A stretch of DNA of 23,040 bases from Alphaproteobacteria bacterium UBA1254 (GCA_002308495.1 DBVW01000020.1:3934-26973), one strand, 5' to 3'; positions 1 to 8,030 are shown, numbered from the stretch's first letter. Program-made: numbers and translations. Notes: generated from the sequence alone by a model not told the origin.

Positions 1-25
1 CTCTAACCAGCTGAGCTACACCCCC
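1..25 (-). tRNA. tRNA gene, 5' part only (cut by window edge)
   Basis: Read on the minus strand the first bases give an acceptor strand GGGGGTG, then TA at positions 8-9, D-stem GCTC, loop AGCTGGTTA and the start of the returning D-stem GAG. This is the standard 5' half of an elongator tRNA. The anticodon lies outside the window, so the amino acid cannot be read; this type of 5' half is seen in Ala and Ile tRNAs among others. Confidence 0.9.
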
Positions 26-38
26 ATAAGGTAAACCA

Positions 39-101
39 CTTATACATAACAAAAAAAATAAAAGCAAGACTTTTTTTAAAAAATTTATAAAAAATTTATA
101 A
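39..101 (-). promoter_or_regulatory. tRNA promoter with AT-rich upstream element
   Basis: On the minus strand a -35 box TTGCTT (62-67) and a -10 box TATAAG (39-44) are separated by 17 bases. Initiation would fall near 32, about 7 bases before the tRNA. Directly upstream of the -35 box, 71-101 is almost pure A/T with two copies of AAAATTTATAA, in the position where UP elements of stable-RNA promoters lie. The boxes are seen; UP function is inferred. Confidence 0.65.
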
Positions 102-215
102 AGTGTGGATATATTACTTCGGGTATGCTTCCAATTTGTATAACTTGATTATCTACTTGAAAAAAGTTGAAAGTTGTAGCATCCTAGTCGAAATTAATGT
201 GAGAGTAAAAAGAGA

Positions 216-1697
216 ATGGACTTTAAACGCGCGAGAACAACGGCAAAACGGATACGTCAAGAACGTATACTTCTTTTTGTTTATGCTCTTTCCATAACGG
301 CGGCATTGCTTATATACATATATCACAACAACAATGTAAATGCGTCGTTTGATTATGATAATGAATTTATTGATGAAGAATCCGAAGAAATAGCGTTGGG
401 TGAAGACAGCTTTTCTTTGGAAGAGAATTTGGCTTTAGCGGAAACGGGGGCCGAAATTGAAAATCTTCAAGTTATTGAAACAGAGGCTGAGGAAGAAGGC
501 GAACCGGCAGAAGAAATTTTGGTTGCGCAAAATCTAGGGGTTAATGAAGAAGCCGTTGTTGTTGAAAAGGGTGACAGCTTTATCGGCATTTTAACAAAAA
601 TGGGCCTGGAATACGGTGATGCCACAAATCTTTATAAGACCTATAAGAAAGTTTATGATGCTCGAAACATAAAAATCGGTCAGGTTATTAATATTTCATC
701 GGTTGTTGACACGAAATACAGCGATATGATGACAATCACCAAAATTATGACAGAACCGACAAGCGGAACGAGATATATTCTTGAAAAACAAGAAGATGGA
801 AAATATGAAGCACGTGTTGAACAAGATGAATTAAAAACCGAGACAAAAGTTGTTTCCGGCACGATTAACGGCACGGTTGTCGGGTCAATGAAGCTTGCCG
901 GGGTTCCGCAAAATGTTGCAGGCAATTTTGTAAACATTTTTTCCTACAGTGTCGATTTCAGAAAAGATGTGAAGGCAGGCGATAAATTTGAAGTTCGTTA
1001 TGAACGCAAAACAGCACCGAACGGAAATGTGGTTAAAACGGGCGATATTGTTTATGCAGCCTTAACGCTCGGAAAAGTCAAAACGGAGCTTTACCGTTTT
1101 GAAGACGGCGCCTCCGTTGATTATTACAACGAAAAGGGCTTAGCGTTAAAGAAGAATTTAGACAGGAAACCGTTAGAATTTAAAAAAGCGCGCATTTCTT
1201 CAAAGTTCGGACGCAGATTCCATCCGATATTAAAGCAATATCGTATGCATAGCGGTGTCGATTATGCCGCGCCGATGAATACAAAGGTTTATGCTTCGGC
1301 AGACGGAACGGTAACTGCGGCAAAATGGGTAAACGGCTACGGAAATTATATTACGATCCGTCATAATTCGGAATATTCAACCGGATACGGACACTTAAAG
1401 TCGTATGCCAAAGGGATTCGCCCGGGTGTGCGTGTCAAACAAGGACAGGTCATCGCTTATGTCGGCTCGACAGGTCGTTCAACAGGTCCGCATTTGCACT
1501 TTGAAATCATCAAAAACGGCAAAAAAATTGATCCGTTGAAAGTCAAAGCGGCAACAGGTGAAAACTTAAGCGGCGATAAGCTCAAAAAGTTCAAAAAAGT
1601 TGTTGAACAGATTAAGGCGACAACGGCAACAGAAACGAAAGTGGCCGAAACGGTGCAAAATTCATCCGAAAAAACGGAAAAGACCGCTTCAAACTAA
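216..1697 (+). CDS. Membrane-anchored M23 (LytM-type) murein endopeptidase
   Basis: A 493-residue envelope protein predicted to cut peptidoglycan cross-links. A basic N-terminus (1-20) precedes one membrane segment (about 21-36). A very acidic linker follows to about residue 100, then a LysM/OapA-like stretch (about 110-160) and a C-terminal peptidase_M23 domain (about 325-445). Zinc ligands H345, D349 (HSGVD) and H428 (HLHFE) are present, as are active-site histidines H393 (GHLKS) and H426, so the enzyme should be active. The architecture resembles MepM/YebA-like hydrolases; EnvC- or NlpD-type activators normally lack these residues. The start is the first ATG before the membrane anchor; the ribosome site is weak (AGAGA). 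It stands alone, with no convincing promoter seen in 102-215. The tail after about 450 is Lys/Thr/Glu-rich and probably unstructured. Confidence 0.93.
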   Translation: MDFKRARTTAKRIRQERILLFVYALSITAALLIYIYHNNNVNASFDYDNEFIDEESEEIALGEDSFSLEENLALAETGAEIENLQVIETEAEEEGEPAEEILVAQNLGVNEEAVVVEKGDSFIGILTKMGLEYGDATNLYKTYKKVYDARNIKIGQVINISSVVDTKYSDMMTITKIMTEPTSGTRYILEKQEDGKYEARVEQDELKTETKVVSGTINGTVVGSMKLAGVPQNVAGNFVNIFSYSVDFRKDVKAGDKFEVRYERKTAPNGNVVKTGDIVYAALTLGKVKTELYRFEDGASVDYYNEKGLALKKNLDRKPLEFKKARISSKFGRRFHPILKQYRMHSGVDYAAPMNTKVYASADGTVTAAKWVNGYGNYITIRHNSEYSTGYGHLKSYAKGIRPGVRVKQGQVIAYVGSTGRSTGPHLHFEIIKNGKKIDPLKVKAATGENLSGDKLKKFKKVVEQIKATTATETKVAETVQNSSEKTEKTASN

Positions 1698-1720
1698 ATT
1701 CTCATAACAAATTTATTTTA

Positions 1721-1749
1721 TTGACAGCTTCAAAAAGGCTGTGTATTTT
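1721..1749 (+). promoter_or_regulatory. Promoter of the rubrerythrin gene
   Basis: Consensus -35 TTGACA (1721-1726) and -10 TATTTT (1744-1749), spacer 17, placed 36 bases before the rubrerythrin ATG. No PerR- or Fur-like palindrome is obvious around it. Confidence 0.7.
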
Positions 1750-1785
1750 GTTATAAAATCAACGTTTTTATAAAGGAGATTATCA

Positions 1786-2325
1786 ATGGAACTTAAAGGT
1801 TCTAAAACAGAACAAAACTTAAAAGATGCTTTTGCAGGCGAATCTCAAGCACGCAATAAGTACACATATTATGCTTCTAAAGCCAAAAAAGAAGGCTACA
1901 ATATCATCGCCGCAAAATTTGAAGAAACAGCCAACAACGAAAAAGAGCATGCAAAAATTTGGTTTAAGCTTTTGCATAACGGCGAGGTTCCCTCAACGAT
2001 TGAAAATTTAAAAGATGCGGCCTCCGGTGAAAATTTTGAATGGACGAATATGTATGAGCGTATGGCTCGCGAAGCAAGAGAAGAGGGCTTTGATAAAATC
2101 GCTCAGCTTTTCGAGATGGTCGGCAAAATTGAAAAAGGCCACGAAGAAAGATATCAAGCTTTGCTCGATTCTTTGTGTGAGGGCAAGATTTTTGAGCGTC
2201 CGACGAAAGTTATTTGGGAATGCGCTAACTGCGGTTGCCGTATTGAGAGCCCGAAAGCGCCGGAAAGATGCCCTGTTTGCGATCACCCGCAAGCTTATTT
2301 CTTTGAGCTTCAGGAAAAGTTCTAA
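1786..2325 (+). CDS. rbr: Rubrerythrin
   Basis: A 179-residue cytoplasmic non-haem iron protein that reduces hydrogen peroxide, typical of anaerobes and microaerophiles. The N-terminal four-helix domain (1-135) shows the paired diiron signatures: GESQARNKY near residue 18, EKEH at 52-55, a YERMAREA helix at 90-97, and IEKGHEERY with E116 and H119. The C-terminal rubredoxin-like domain holds CANC (146-149) and CPVC (162-165) for the mononuclear iron. Length and domain order match classical rubrerythrin. A strong ribosome site (AAAGGAGAT) sits 5-8 bases before the ATG. It is a single-gene unit with its own promoter and a terminator immediately after it, so it is probably expressed independently of its neighbours. 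Confidence 0.97.
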   Translation: MELKGSKTEQNLKDAFAGESQARNKYTYYASKAKKEGYNIIAAKFEETANNEKEHAKIWFKLLHNGEVPSTIENLKDAASGENFEWTNMYERMAREAREEGFDKIAQLFEMVGKIEKGHEERYQALLDSLCEGKIFERPTKVIWECANCGCRIESPKAPERCPVCDHPQAYFFELQEKF

Positions 2326-2340
2326 GATATTGGAACTCAA

Positions 2341-2369
2341 AAAAAGCCTCGCTGATGCGGGGCTTTTTT
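2341..2369 (+). terminator. Rho-independent terminator after rubrerythrin
   Basis: Eight-base-pair stem AGCCTCGC / GCGGGGCT (one G-T pair) with loop TGAT, followed by six T and preceded by a run of A. Confidence 0.9.
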
Positions 2370-2413
2370 GGGCATTATTATGAGTATATGAAAAATTTCT
2401 CATAAAAAATGAC

Positions 2414-2442
2414 TTGATTCTAGCAGTAACTTATGCTAAAAT
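2414..2442 (+). promoter_or_regulatory. Promoter of the ankyrin gene
   Basis: TTGATT (2414-2419), 17-base spacer, TAAAAT (2437-2442) with TG one base upstream (2434-2435), that is, an extended -10. It lies 37 bases before the ATG. Confidence 0.65.
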
Positions 2443-2479
2443 TAGACAAAATGCAACTTTTTTGAAAAGGATTTGAGCA

Positions 2480-3310
2480 ATGGCATTAAGCAAAGCAGAC
2501 GAAATGTTATTAGAAGCAAGAACAGCAGAAGATACAATAAGGGCTTTGGAAATGGGAGCTAATGTAAATGCCCGTAGTTTTGCTGGACGAACAAAACTAC
2601 ATGATGTTTGTCTAGGTAATATAAAATATTTTAATGAAAAAAGATGTGCCAAGATAGCTCTGATATTGCTATCTAATGGAGCAAATATTAATGCACAAGA
2701 AAACCATGACTTCTTAACCCCTTTAATGTGTGCTGAAATGAACAGAAACACTCCTCTATATGATTTACTTTTAAAACATTCTGCGGATACTTCATTGATG
2801 GATCGTTGGGGAAATACTGTTTTAGATAGAGCTTGTATGGCGGGAGATGAGAAATTTGTTGATTCCTTAATAGAACATGGAGTCAATATTAATCGGGAAG
2901 AAGCTTCTGCGGCTTTGATACATGCCGCTAGAAATGGTCATTTATCTCTTGTAAAAAAATTAAAGGAAATGGGTGCTGATATTAATGCACAAGATGTAGA
3001 AGGGCGGACAGCTATCATAGTTGCTATTGATAGAGTAAAACCATACCCAGAAGTAGTTGATTTCTTGATTAAAAGCGGCGCTGATTTAAGTGACAAAAAT
3101 CGGTATAGAAGGTCACCTCTAGAGGTAGCTAAAGAATGGCATCATACACAAATAGAGTTAATGTTACAAAAAGGACACCTTCAAGGACGTCAAGAATATT
3201 TGACAGAAAGAAAAGGTGAAAAAGTTTCATCACCTACTGAAGCAACGGTGCTTGATTCCAATTCTCCTATACCAACCAAACCCAAAGGTCGTGATGATGG
3301 CGGTAGATAA
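2480..3310 (+). CDS. Ankyrin-repeat protein
   Basis: A 276-residue protein built of about six ankyrin repeats between residues 15 and 235. Recognisable units include EMGANVNARSFAGRTKLHD, LLSNGANINAQ, LIEHGVNINRE, KEMGADINAQDVEGRTAI and LIKSGADLSDKNRYRRSPLE. The final 40 residues are polar and Pro/Ser/Lys-rich, probably disordered. There is no signal peptide or membrane segment, so it is either cytoplasmic or exported by a route without a classical signal. Ankyrin repeats bind other proteins; the partner cannot be told from the sequence. The start is supported by AAAAGGA 9 bases upstream. Codon choice (many ATA, CTA, AGA, TTA; few GCG/CCG) differs from the flanking genes, and the gene has its own promoter and terminators, which suggests later acquisition. 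Confidence 0.88.
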   Translation: MALSKADEMLLEARTAEDTIRALEMGANVNARSFAGRTKLHDVCLGNIKYFNEKRCAKIALILLSNGANINAQENHDFLTPLMCAEMNRNTPLYDLLLKHSADTSLMDRWGNTVLDRACMAGDEKFVDSLIEHGVNINREEASAALIHAARNGHLSLVKKLKEMGADINAQDVEGRTAIIVAIDRVKPYPEVVDFLIKSGADLSDKNRYRRSPLEVAKEWHHTQIELMLQKGHLQGRQEYLTERKGEKVSSPTEATVLDSNSPIPTKPKGRDDGGR

Positions 3311-3366
3311 TTTTTGCTGTATTCAAATAAAACTCGCTTCAATAACTATTAAGGCAAGTTTTATTA

Positions 3367-3403
3367 TAAAAAAACAACGTCCTTTCGGGCGTTGTTTTTT
3401 TTT
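3367..3403. terminator. Bidirectional terminator between ankyrin and thiol-protein genes
   Basis: Ten-base-pair stem AACAACGTCC / GGGCGTTGTT (one T-G pair) with loop TTTC, with A-run on the left and T-run on the right, so it can stop transcripts from both convergent genes. A weaker, imperfect hairpin (AAAACTCGC / GCAAGTTTT, about 3328-3364) precedes it. Confidence 0.88.
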
Positions 3404-3416
3404 GTTGTGTGAAAAA

Positions 3417-4157
3417 TTATTTCAATCTGTCGATTTCAGCCTGAATGCCGGCTTCGTCGATAACTTGAATTTGTGTGCCGTTCAAAACGAGTGTCGGAAC
3501 ACCGCGGATTTGAAGTTTGTTAGCTAAATCAGAAACTTCTTTAATCGTGTTTTGAACTTTCTCAGAAGCAACATCTTCTTTGAATTTCTTCATATCCAAG
3601 CCTGCTTTTTCAGCCATGCTGTTGATTGTTTCTTCAGTCAATCTGGATTGAGAACCGAGCATAATGCCGTATAATTCCATAAATTTGCCCTGTTCGTTAG
3701 CAGCTAAAGCGGCTTGAGCGGCATATTTTGAAATTTGAGCAACGAATGTAATCGGTTTGAAAACAACTTTAACATCAGGATTCTTTTTAACAATGGCTTC
3801 AACAGCGGGAGCCAATCTCTTGCAGTAGCCGCAAGAAAAATCAAAGAATTCAACCAAAACAATCTTGGCATCTTTAGGACCGACAAAAGGAGCATTTGCA
3901 TTGTTGTTCAGCTCTTCAATGTTTGTTTTGAAAAGACGAGAAGCTTCCTGTAATTGAGCTTGACGTTGAACGTCTTCATATTTTTGCAAAGCGCTGACAA
4001 TCATTTCAGGATTATTTTCCAAAGCAACGCGAAGCTCTGAAACATCCAAAGCAGCCGGAGCTTTTGCCTTATGATTGCAGCAACCGAAAAATGTGCAGAG
4101 AGCTGTCAAAACAGCAACAACAAGTGCTACAACTGAAATATATAATGAATTTTTCAT
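3417..4157 (-). CDS. Periplasmic DsbA-family thiol-disulfide protein (ScsC/Com1-like)
   Basis: A 246-residue exported thioredoxin-fold protein that likely makes or shuffles disulfides in periplasmic proteins. It has a hydrophobic N-terminal export segment (about 5-25), then a helical region (38-85) like the ScsC N-terminal oligomerisation domain, then the thioredoxin domain. The active site is C109-G-Y-C112, and the cis-proline is P221 in GVPT. The inserted helical domain contains the family-typical run of AAQAALAANEQGK. Cysteines C21, C26 and C27 near the end of the hydrophobic segment could be a lipid attachment site, but no good lipobox is seen. The ribosome site AAAGG lies 8 bases from the ATG. 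Several exported proteins in this window carry cysteine pairs and are possible clients. Confidence 0.9.
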   Translation of the reverse strand: MKNSLYISVVALVVAVLTALCTFFGCCNHKAKAPAALDVSELRVALENNPEMIVSALQKYEDVQRQAQLQEASRLFKTNIEELNNNANAPFVGPKDAKIVLVEFFDFSCGYCKRLAPAVEAIVKKNPDVKVVFKPITFVAQISKYAAQAALAANEQGKFMELYGIMLGSQSRLTEETINSMAEKAGLDMKKFKEDVASEKVQNTIKEVSDLANKLQIRGVPTLVLNGTQIQVIDEAGIQAEIDRLK

Positions 4158-4220
4158 TTTAAACCTTTCTTAAAATTACGTAATTAAAAAACAACGTGAA
4201 TCTATACGTTTTTTTCATAA

Positions 4221-4249
4221 TTGACAAGATAAAATACAAAAAAGATAAC
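4221..4249 (+). promoter_or_regulatory. Probable promoter of the DUF47-PiT operon
   Basis: TTGACA (4221-4226), 17-base spacer, GATAAC (4244-4249), 22 bases before the start codon. The -10 box is a moderate match. No Pho box is obvious. Confidence 0.45.
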
Positions 4250-4271
4250 AACAAAATGAAAAGGTAAAATC

Positions 4272-4931
4272 ATGTTTCACGTTAAAGTTTCACTTTTCTC
4301 TCACACCAAAGAATTAGAAAACAAAATAGATGAACTGCATGATAAAATTGTTGAGATTTCAATGGTTTTTAAAAAGGCTGTCCATCTGTTTTTACAAGAA
4401 AAGAGAAGCCAAAATTACCGAAAACTAAGCAAAGAAATTAAAACCATTGAACATGATGCCGATGTTTTGCGTCGGGATATTGAAAGCCGTTTATATGCTC
4501 AAAATCTGATTCCCGATTTCAGAGGCGATGTTTTGGAGCTTGTTGAAAATTTGGACAAGGTGATTAACGAATTTGACGAAGTGGCACATCAATTTTATAT
4601 TGAAAACCCTGATGTTCCGAAAGAATATCACGAAAAAATCGAAGATTTGGTCGGTCAGGTATGCGAATGTGCCGAAAATTTGGCATTCGCTTCAAGAGCT
4701 TTTTTCAGAGATTTTACGGCGGTGCGCAATTATTCGAAAAAAGTTTATTTCTTTGAACACGAAAGCGACAAGACGACAGCCAAATTAAAAGAAGAAATTT
4801 TTGCCTCAAATATCGAACTTGCCCACAAATTGCAGCTCAAAACATTTTTAAGCGAAGTCGCCGATATTGCCGATTTGGCGGAAAACTGTGTGGACCAATT
4901 GCTGATTTATGTGATTAAGAGAGATATTTAA
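4272..4931 (+). CDS. DUF47 family, PhoU-like phosphate transport regulator
   Basis: A 219-residue, all-helical cytoplasmic protein of the DUF47/PhoU_div family (Pit accessory protein). It has the two characteristic acidic signatures, IEHDADVLRRDIESRL (about 57-72) and FEHESDKTTAKL (about 159-170), which in PhoU-type proteins bind metal ions. Length fits the family. It is separated by one base from the PiT permease gene, the usual arrangement, and is expected to modulate that transporter. Start supported by AAGG 8 bases upstream. Confidence 0.92.
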   Translation: MFHVKVSLFSHTKELENKIDELHDKIVEISMVFKKAVHLFLQEKRSQNYRKLSKEIKTIEHDADVLRRDIESRLYAQNLIPDFRGDVLELVENLDKVINEFDEVAHQFYIENPDVPKEYHEKIEDLVGQVCECAENLAFASRAFFRDFTAVRNYSKKVYFFEHESDKTTAKLKEEIFASNIELAHKLQLKTFLSEVADIADLAENCVDQLLIYVIKRDI

Positions 4932-4932
4932 G

Positions 4933-5985
4933 ATGGGGTTGGCATATCTGATTTTTTTATCAAGCGGTTTGTTTTTGGGTTGGTCATTAGGTGCCAATGA
5001 CGTTTCGAATATTTTCGGGGCGGCTGTCGGCTCAAAAATGCTCAAATTTAAAACAGCTGCCGTTATCGCTTCGGTTTTTATCATTTTAGGCGCTGTATAC
5101 GGCGGTGCCGGAACGACACAAACTTTAATGAAACTTGGTGATGTCAACGCTTTGGCCGGTTCTTTTATGGTGGCTTTATCAGCGGCGGTAACAGTCTCTT
5201 TTATGGCCAGATCGGGTTTGACGACTTCAACATCGCAGGCAATTGTCGGCGGTATTATCGGGTGGAATTTATATGCCGGCAAAGCAACCGATATGGCGGT
5301 ATTGCTTAAGATTATTTTAAGCTGGGCGGCATGCCCGTTTTTAGCAGGGCTTATTGCCATCGGGCTATATGTTATTTTAAAAAAAATAATCAACAAAATT
5401 CATCTTCATATTTTAAGGCAGGACCAATATTTAAGAATAGGGCTCATTCTTTCGGGGGCCTTTTGCACATACGCTTTGGGGGCGAATAATATTGCCAACG
5501 TCATGGGTGTGTTTGTGGATTCGGCTCCTTTTTCGGCGATAAACACAGCTCTGTTAAAATTGGATTCGACACAGATATTATTTTTGCTCGGAGCAATAGC
5601 CATTTCGGCCGGTATTTGGACTTATTCACAAAAAGTCATGGCAACAATCGGAAGCCACATTATGAAAATGTCGCCTTTTGTGGCGTTTATTGTTGTGTTA
5701 TCTCAAGCTGTTGTGCTGTTTTTGTTTTCTTCGTCCGCTTTAAGAGACGGGTTGCACGCGTTATCATTGCCGGCGATTCCGTTGGTGCCTGTTTCAAGCA
5801 CGCAGGCTGTCATCGGTGCGATTTTGGGTATCGGACTTTTAAAAGGGGGCAGAGGTATTAACTGGGGCATCGCCGGACGCATTGTCGGCGGGTGGTTCAC
5901 AACACCCTTAATGACAATGATTATCTGCTTTGTGTCTCTGTTCTTTTTGGAAAATGTGTTTAAGCAAGTTGTTTGCTTACCTTAA
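4933..5985 (+). CDS. pit: PiT-family inorganic phosphate permease
   Basis: A 350-residue integral membrane protein with about ten hydrophobic segments, predicted to import phosphate (or metal phosphate) with a cation. The duplicated family signature is present in both halves: LGANDVSNIFGAAVGSK (about 18-34) and LGANNIANVMGVF (about 182-194). The protein is on the short side, as in other bacterial/archaeal PiT members without a large central loop. Its ATG follows the DUF47 stop after one base, so the pair is probably translationally coupled. A 7-bp hairpin (5961-5979) lies in its last codons but has no T-run. The next gene is convergent. Confidence 0.95.
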   Translation: MGLAYLIFLSSGLFLGWSLGANDVSNIFGAAVGSKMLKFKTAAVIASVFIILGAVYGGAGTTQTLMKLGDVNALAGSFMVALSAAVTVSFMARSGLTTSTSQAIVGGIIGWNLYAGKATDMAVLLKIILSWAACPFLAGLIAIGLYVILKKIINKIHLHILRQDQYLRIGLILSGAFCTYALGANNIANVMGVFVDSAPFSAINTALLKLDSTQILFLLGAIAISAGIWTYSQKVMATIGSHIMKMSPFVAFIVVLSQAVVLFLFSSSALRDGLHALSLPAIPLVPVSSTQAVIGAILGIGLLKGGRGINWGIAGRIVGGWFTTPLMTMIICFVSLFFLENVFKQVVCLP

Positions 5986-6009
5986 CGGGCTTAAACAAAG
6001 CAGTCGGAT

Positions 6010-6558
6010 TTATTGAACTATTCCGTCAAATAAAACTTCTTTTCTTTTGGAAGACAGTTTTTTTAGGGCATTGTCTAAATCCGGATTCTGAGGCATTTTT
6101 CCCGTTGTTTGAAAACTCTGCAAATCGGAAAGATAAAAAGAATATCTGTTCTTATAAGGCGGGAGACTCTTGTCAACGGCAGCAATTTTAGGCGGAAGAA
6201 TTTTATTTTTCGATTCCGTTTCGTCTTCCGATTCTTCCGTCGGTTGAACATCCACACTCGCAACAGGCAGTGTAGCTTGTTCAAGAGGTTTGATTTCAGC
6301 GGTTAAAGCTTCTTGAACAGGTTCCGAAACAACGTTTTCGGGAGTTTTTTCCGGCTCGTTTTCAATGGCAAAAACGCGCCCGTCAATAATTTTATAACGC
6401 CGCTGAGAATATTTTGAAGAATGGTCTTGAAGCTGTTTGTTTAAAGGTTTTAGTTCGTCCCTGACGACAGGAAGAGCCCCATCCGGAATAAAAAAATCCT
6501 GTGCGTATAAGATGGTGGCTGAAAATACGAAAAACATTGCAAAGATAAAATATTTCAT
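6010..6558 (-). CDS. Exported protein of unknown function
   Basis: A 182-residue protein with a clear signal peptide (hydrophobic 4-17, likely cleavage after Y-A-Q at 18-20). The mature part is polar. A basic segment (about 30-62, with HSSKYSQRRYK) is followed by an acidic, Pro/Glu/Val-rich linker (66-115) and a C-terminal segment (125-182) ending in DNALKKLSSKRKEVLFDGIVQ. No recognised domain and no cysteine in the mature protein. It is divergent from the HExxH protein gene, with 45 bases between starts, so the two may share control. The ribosome site is weak. A TATAAT hexamer on this strand (6597-6602) could be its -10. Confidence 0.75.
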   Translation of the reverse strand: MKYFIFAMFFVFSATILYAQDFFIPDGALPVVRDELKPLNKQLQDHSSKYSQRRYKIIDGRVFAIENEPEKTPENVVSEPVQEALTAEIKPLEQATLPVASVDVQPTEESEDETESKNKILPPKIAAVDKSLPPYKNRYSFYLSDLQSFQTTGKMPQNPDLDNALKKLSSKRKEVLFDGIVQ

Positions 6559-6603
6559 TTATATTGACTCTACGGTTATTAACAAAACTTGGTTATATTA
6601 TAC

Positions 6604-7290
6604 ATGAAAAACGTTTTTTATATATTAATTTTTTTAAGTTTTACATCTTTTTCATCAGCAAAAGCGGAAAGCCCTCTGAATGCACGTTGCAAATCTATTG
6701 TTAAAAGTCCGAATGTGAGCGTAACCGCATCTTATGATGCGTTGACGTATGACCACACAAAAGTAGGGCGCACATTAACAAGGCTGCATACGTCCGAATA
6801 TGGCGGTGATGTGCATAACGGCTACCAAATTAACGGATTGGCAACATACGATTTAGGCTCCGAGCTTAATTTTAATCTGTCAAAACAGAAGCTTTCGGAC
6901 GGCGTTGTATGCTTTTATCCGAGCGATATAAAGCTTGAAATTTCGATGCGCAATCCGACAATTTATATTGCGCGGGGTATCAAAAAAGGAACATGCGCTT
7001 ATGAAGTTGCTTTAAGACATGAACAGACACATCAGCAAATTAATATGGAAGTTATCGAAAAGTATATGCCGGTGATTAAAAATCGCTTTATCGAAGCCGT
7101 TAAGAAATATGCCATCGCAAGCAGAGCAAAAGATGATGTTCCGATGGAAGTTATTCAGGAAGGTTTGCAGAAAAAATATCTGGAAGCGATTAATCCGGTT
7201 TTAGAAGAAATTAAATCCGAAATCAAAAAAGAACAGGAAAAGCTGGATAATATCGAAAATTACAACTACGAACAAAGCTTGTGTCAATAA
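6604..7290 (+). CDS. Exported HExxH protein, DUF922-like putative zinc peptidase
   Basis: A 228-residue protein with a signal peptide (hydrophobic 3-17, likely cleavage after A-K-A). The central domain carries RHEQTH with H139, E140 and H143, the HExxH pattern of zinc metallopeptidases. The surroundings (a beta-rich domain before the motif, then the helix QQINMEVIEKYM) resemble DUF922-type secreted proteases; the third metal ligand cannot be fixed by eye. A charged, probably coiled-coil tail follows (about 180-228). Four mature cysteines suggest two disulfides. The ATG is chosen because it directly precedes the signal peptide; a TTG 15 bases upstream would add MVILY. Neither has a convincing ribosome site. 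A TTGACT lies at 6564-6569 but no well-spaced -10 follows it. Confidence 0.8.
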   Translation: MKNVFYILIFLSFTSFSSAKAESPLNARCKSIVKSPNVSVTASYDALTYDHTKVGRTLTRLHTSEYGGDVHNGYQINGLATYDLGSELNFNLSKQKLSDGVVCFYPSDIKLEISMRNPTIYIARGIKKGTCAYEVALRHEQTHQQINMEVIEKYMPVIKNRFIEAVKKYAIASRAKDDVPMEVIQEGLQKKYLEAINPVLEEIKSEIKKEQEKLDNIENYNYEQSLCQ

Positions 7291-7295
7291 AGCGC

Positions 7296-7964
7296 TTATT
7301 TTGTTGCGTCAATTAAAGCATCAACACATTCTTCAACGCCCTTAAATGCGGCGTCAATGTATTCTTTGTCAGCAGCGGAATTGTTCTGATAATAAATACG
7401 AATGGTTGTCATGCCGGTTTCTTTGGCAAATTCAAGATTTGAATAGCTGTCGTCAACAAAAATGCAATCTTCCGGTTTATGCCCGATTTTTTTGCAATAT
7501 TGATGATAAACATCGGCATTTTCATTTTTCTTATAAACACCAAAATCTTCAACGCTGTAGAAACGGTTTTTAAACATTTCAAATAAACCGATGCGTTGTA
7601 AAATTTTTTCTGAAGTTTCGCGGTTGCTTGCCGTGAAAACATATTGTTCCAGAGGAATTTTTTTCAATTTAATGGCTAAATTTTGATAAGGCTCAATTAA
7701 ATGAACGGGGTTTCGTTTGTTATAGTAAAAAGACAAATCTTTTTGAGAAATACCGTAATGCTGATAAAAATATTCACCGCCATCGCGAAATTCTTTATAT
7801 GATTGCTTAACCAAAGCCTTGCATTCGGGCAAACTCAAAGGAACACTCAAATCTTCAATCAGCGCAACGGCCATTGTTTCATCTAAAATGTCGGCAATTT
7901 CGGGGGTGATGCGATAAAGAGTGTTATCTAAGTCCCAAATAACGGCTTTTTTATCTGCAAACAA
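7296..7964 (-). CDS. HAD-superfamily hydrolase, pyrimidine 5'-nucleotidase type
   Basis: A 222-residue cytoplasmic phosphatase of the haloacid dehalogenase fold. Motif I is WDLDNTLY (nucleophile D11, acid D13), motif II is FTASN, and motif IV is FVDDSYSN, with a conserved lysine region between (about 145). The DLDNTLY form and helical cap resemble the SDT1/PHM8-like pyrimidine 5'-nucleotidase subgroup; the true substrate is unknown. The start is TTG: a good GGAGA lies six bases upstream and no ATG fits. It converges with the HExxH gene, leaving only five bases between stops, with no room for a terminator. Confidence 0.9.
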   Translation of the reverse strand: MFADKKAVIWDLDNTLYRITPEIADILDETMAVALIEDLSVPLSLPECKALVKQSYKEFRDGGEYFYQHYGISQKDLSFYYNKRNPVHLIEPYQNLAIKLKKIPLEQYVFTASNRETSEKILQRIGLFEMFKNRFYSVEDFGVYKKNENADVYHQYCKKIGHKPEDCIFVDDSYSNLEFAKETGMTTIRIYYQNNSAADKEYIDAAFKGVEECVDALIDATK

Positions 7965-8002
7965 AACGATTCTCCAAAGTATTTATATCTCAAAAGCACT
8001 CC

Positions 8003-8030
8003 AAGATAACACAATAAAAAAGAACGTCAA
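8003..8030 (-). promoter_or_regulatory. Promoter of the HAD hydrolase gene
   Basis: On the minus strand TTGACG (8025-8030), 16-base spacer, TATCTT (8003-8008); initiation would be about 30 bases before the TTG start. Confidence 0.5.

Noticed and set aside
1..25. Naming the tRNA as Ala or Ile
   Set aside because: The anticodon is outside the window, and the 5' half alone does not decide the isotype.
79..101. Tandem AT repeat as a mobile-element or attachment site beside the tRNA
   Set aside because: It lies at the 5' side of the tRNA, is simple A/T sequence, and no integrase or tRNA 3'-end duplicate is present.
2008..2403. Long open frame antisense to the rubrerythrin gene, and others in alternate frames
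   Set aside because: They lie wholly over well-supported genes, have no ribosome site, and encode no recognisable protein.
5961..5979. Hairpin TAAGCAA/TTGCTTA at the end of the PiT gene as a terminator
   Set aside because: It is only seven base pairs, lies inside coding sequence and has no following T-run.
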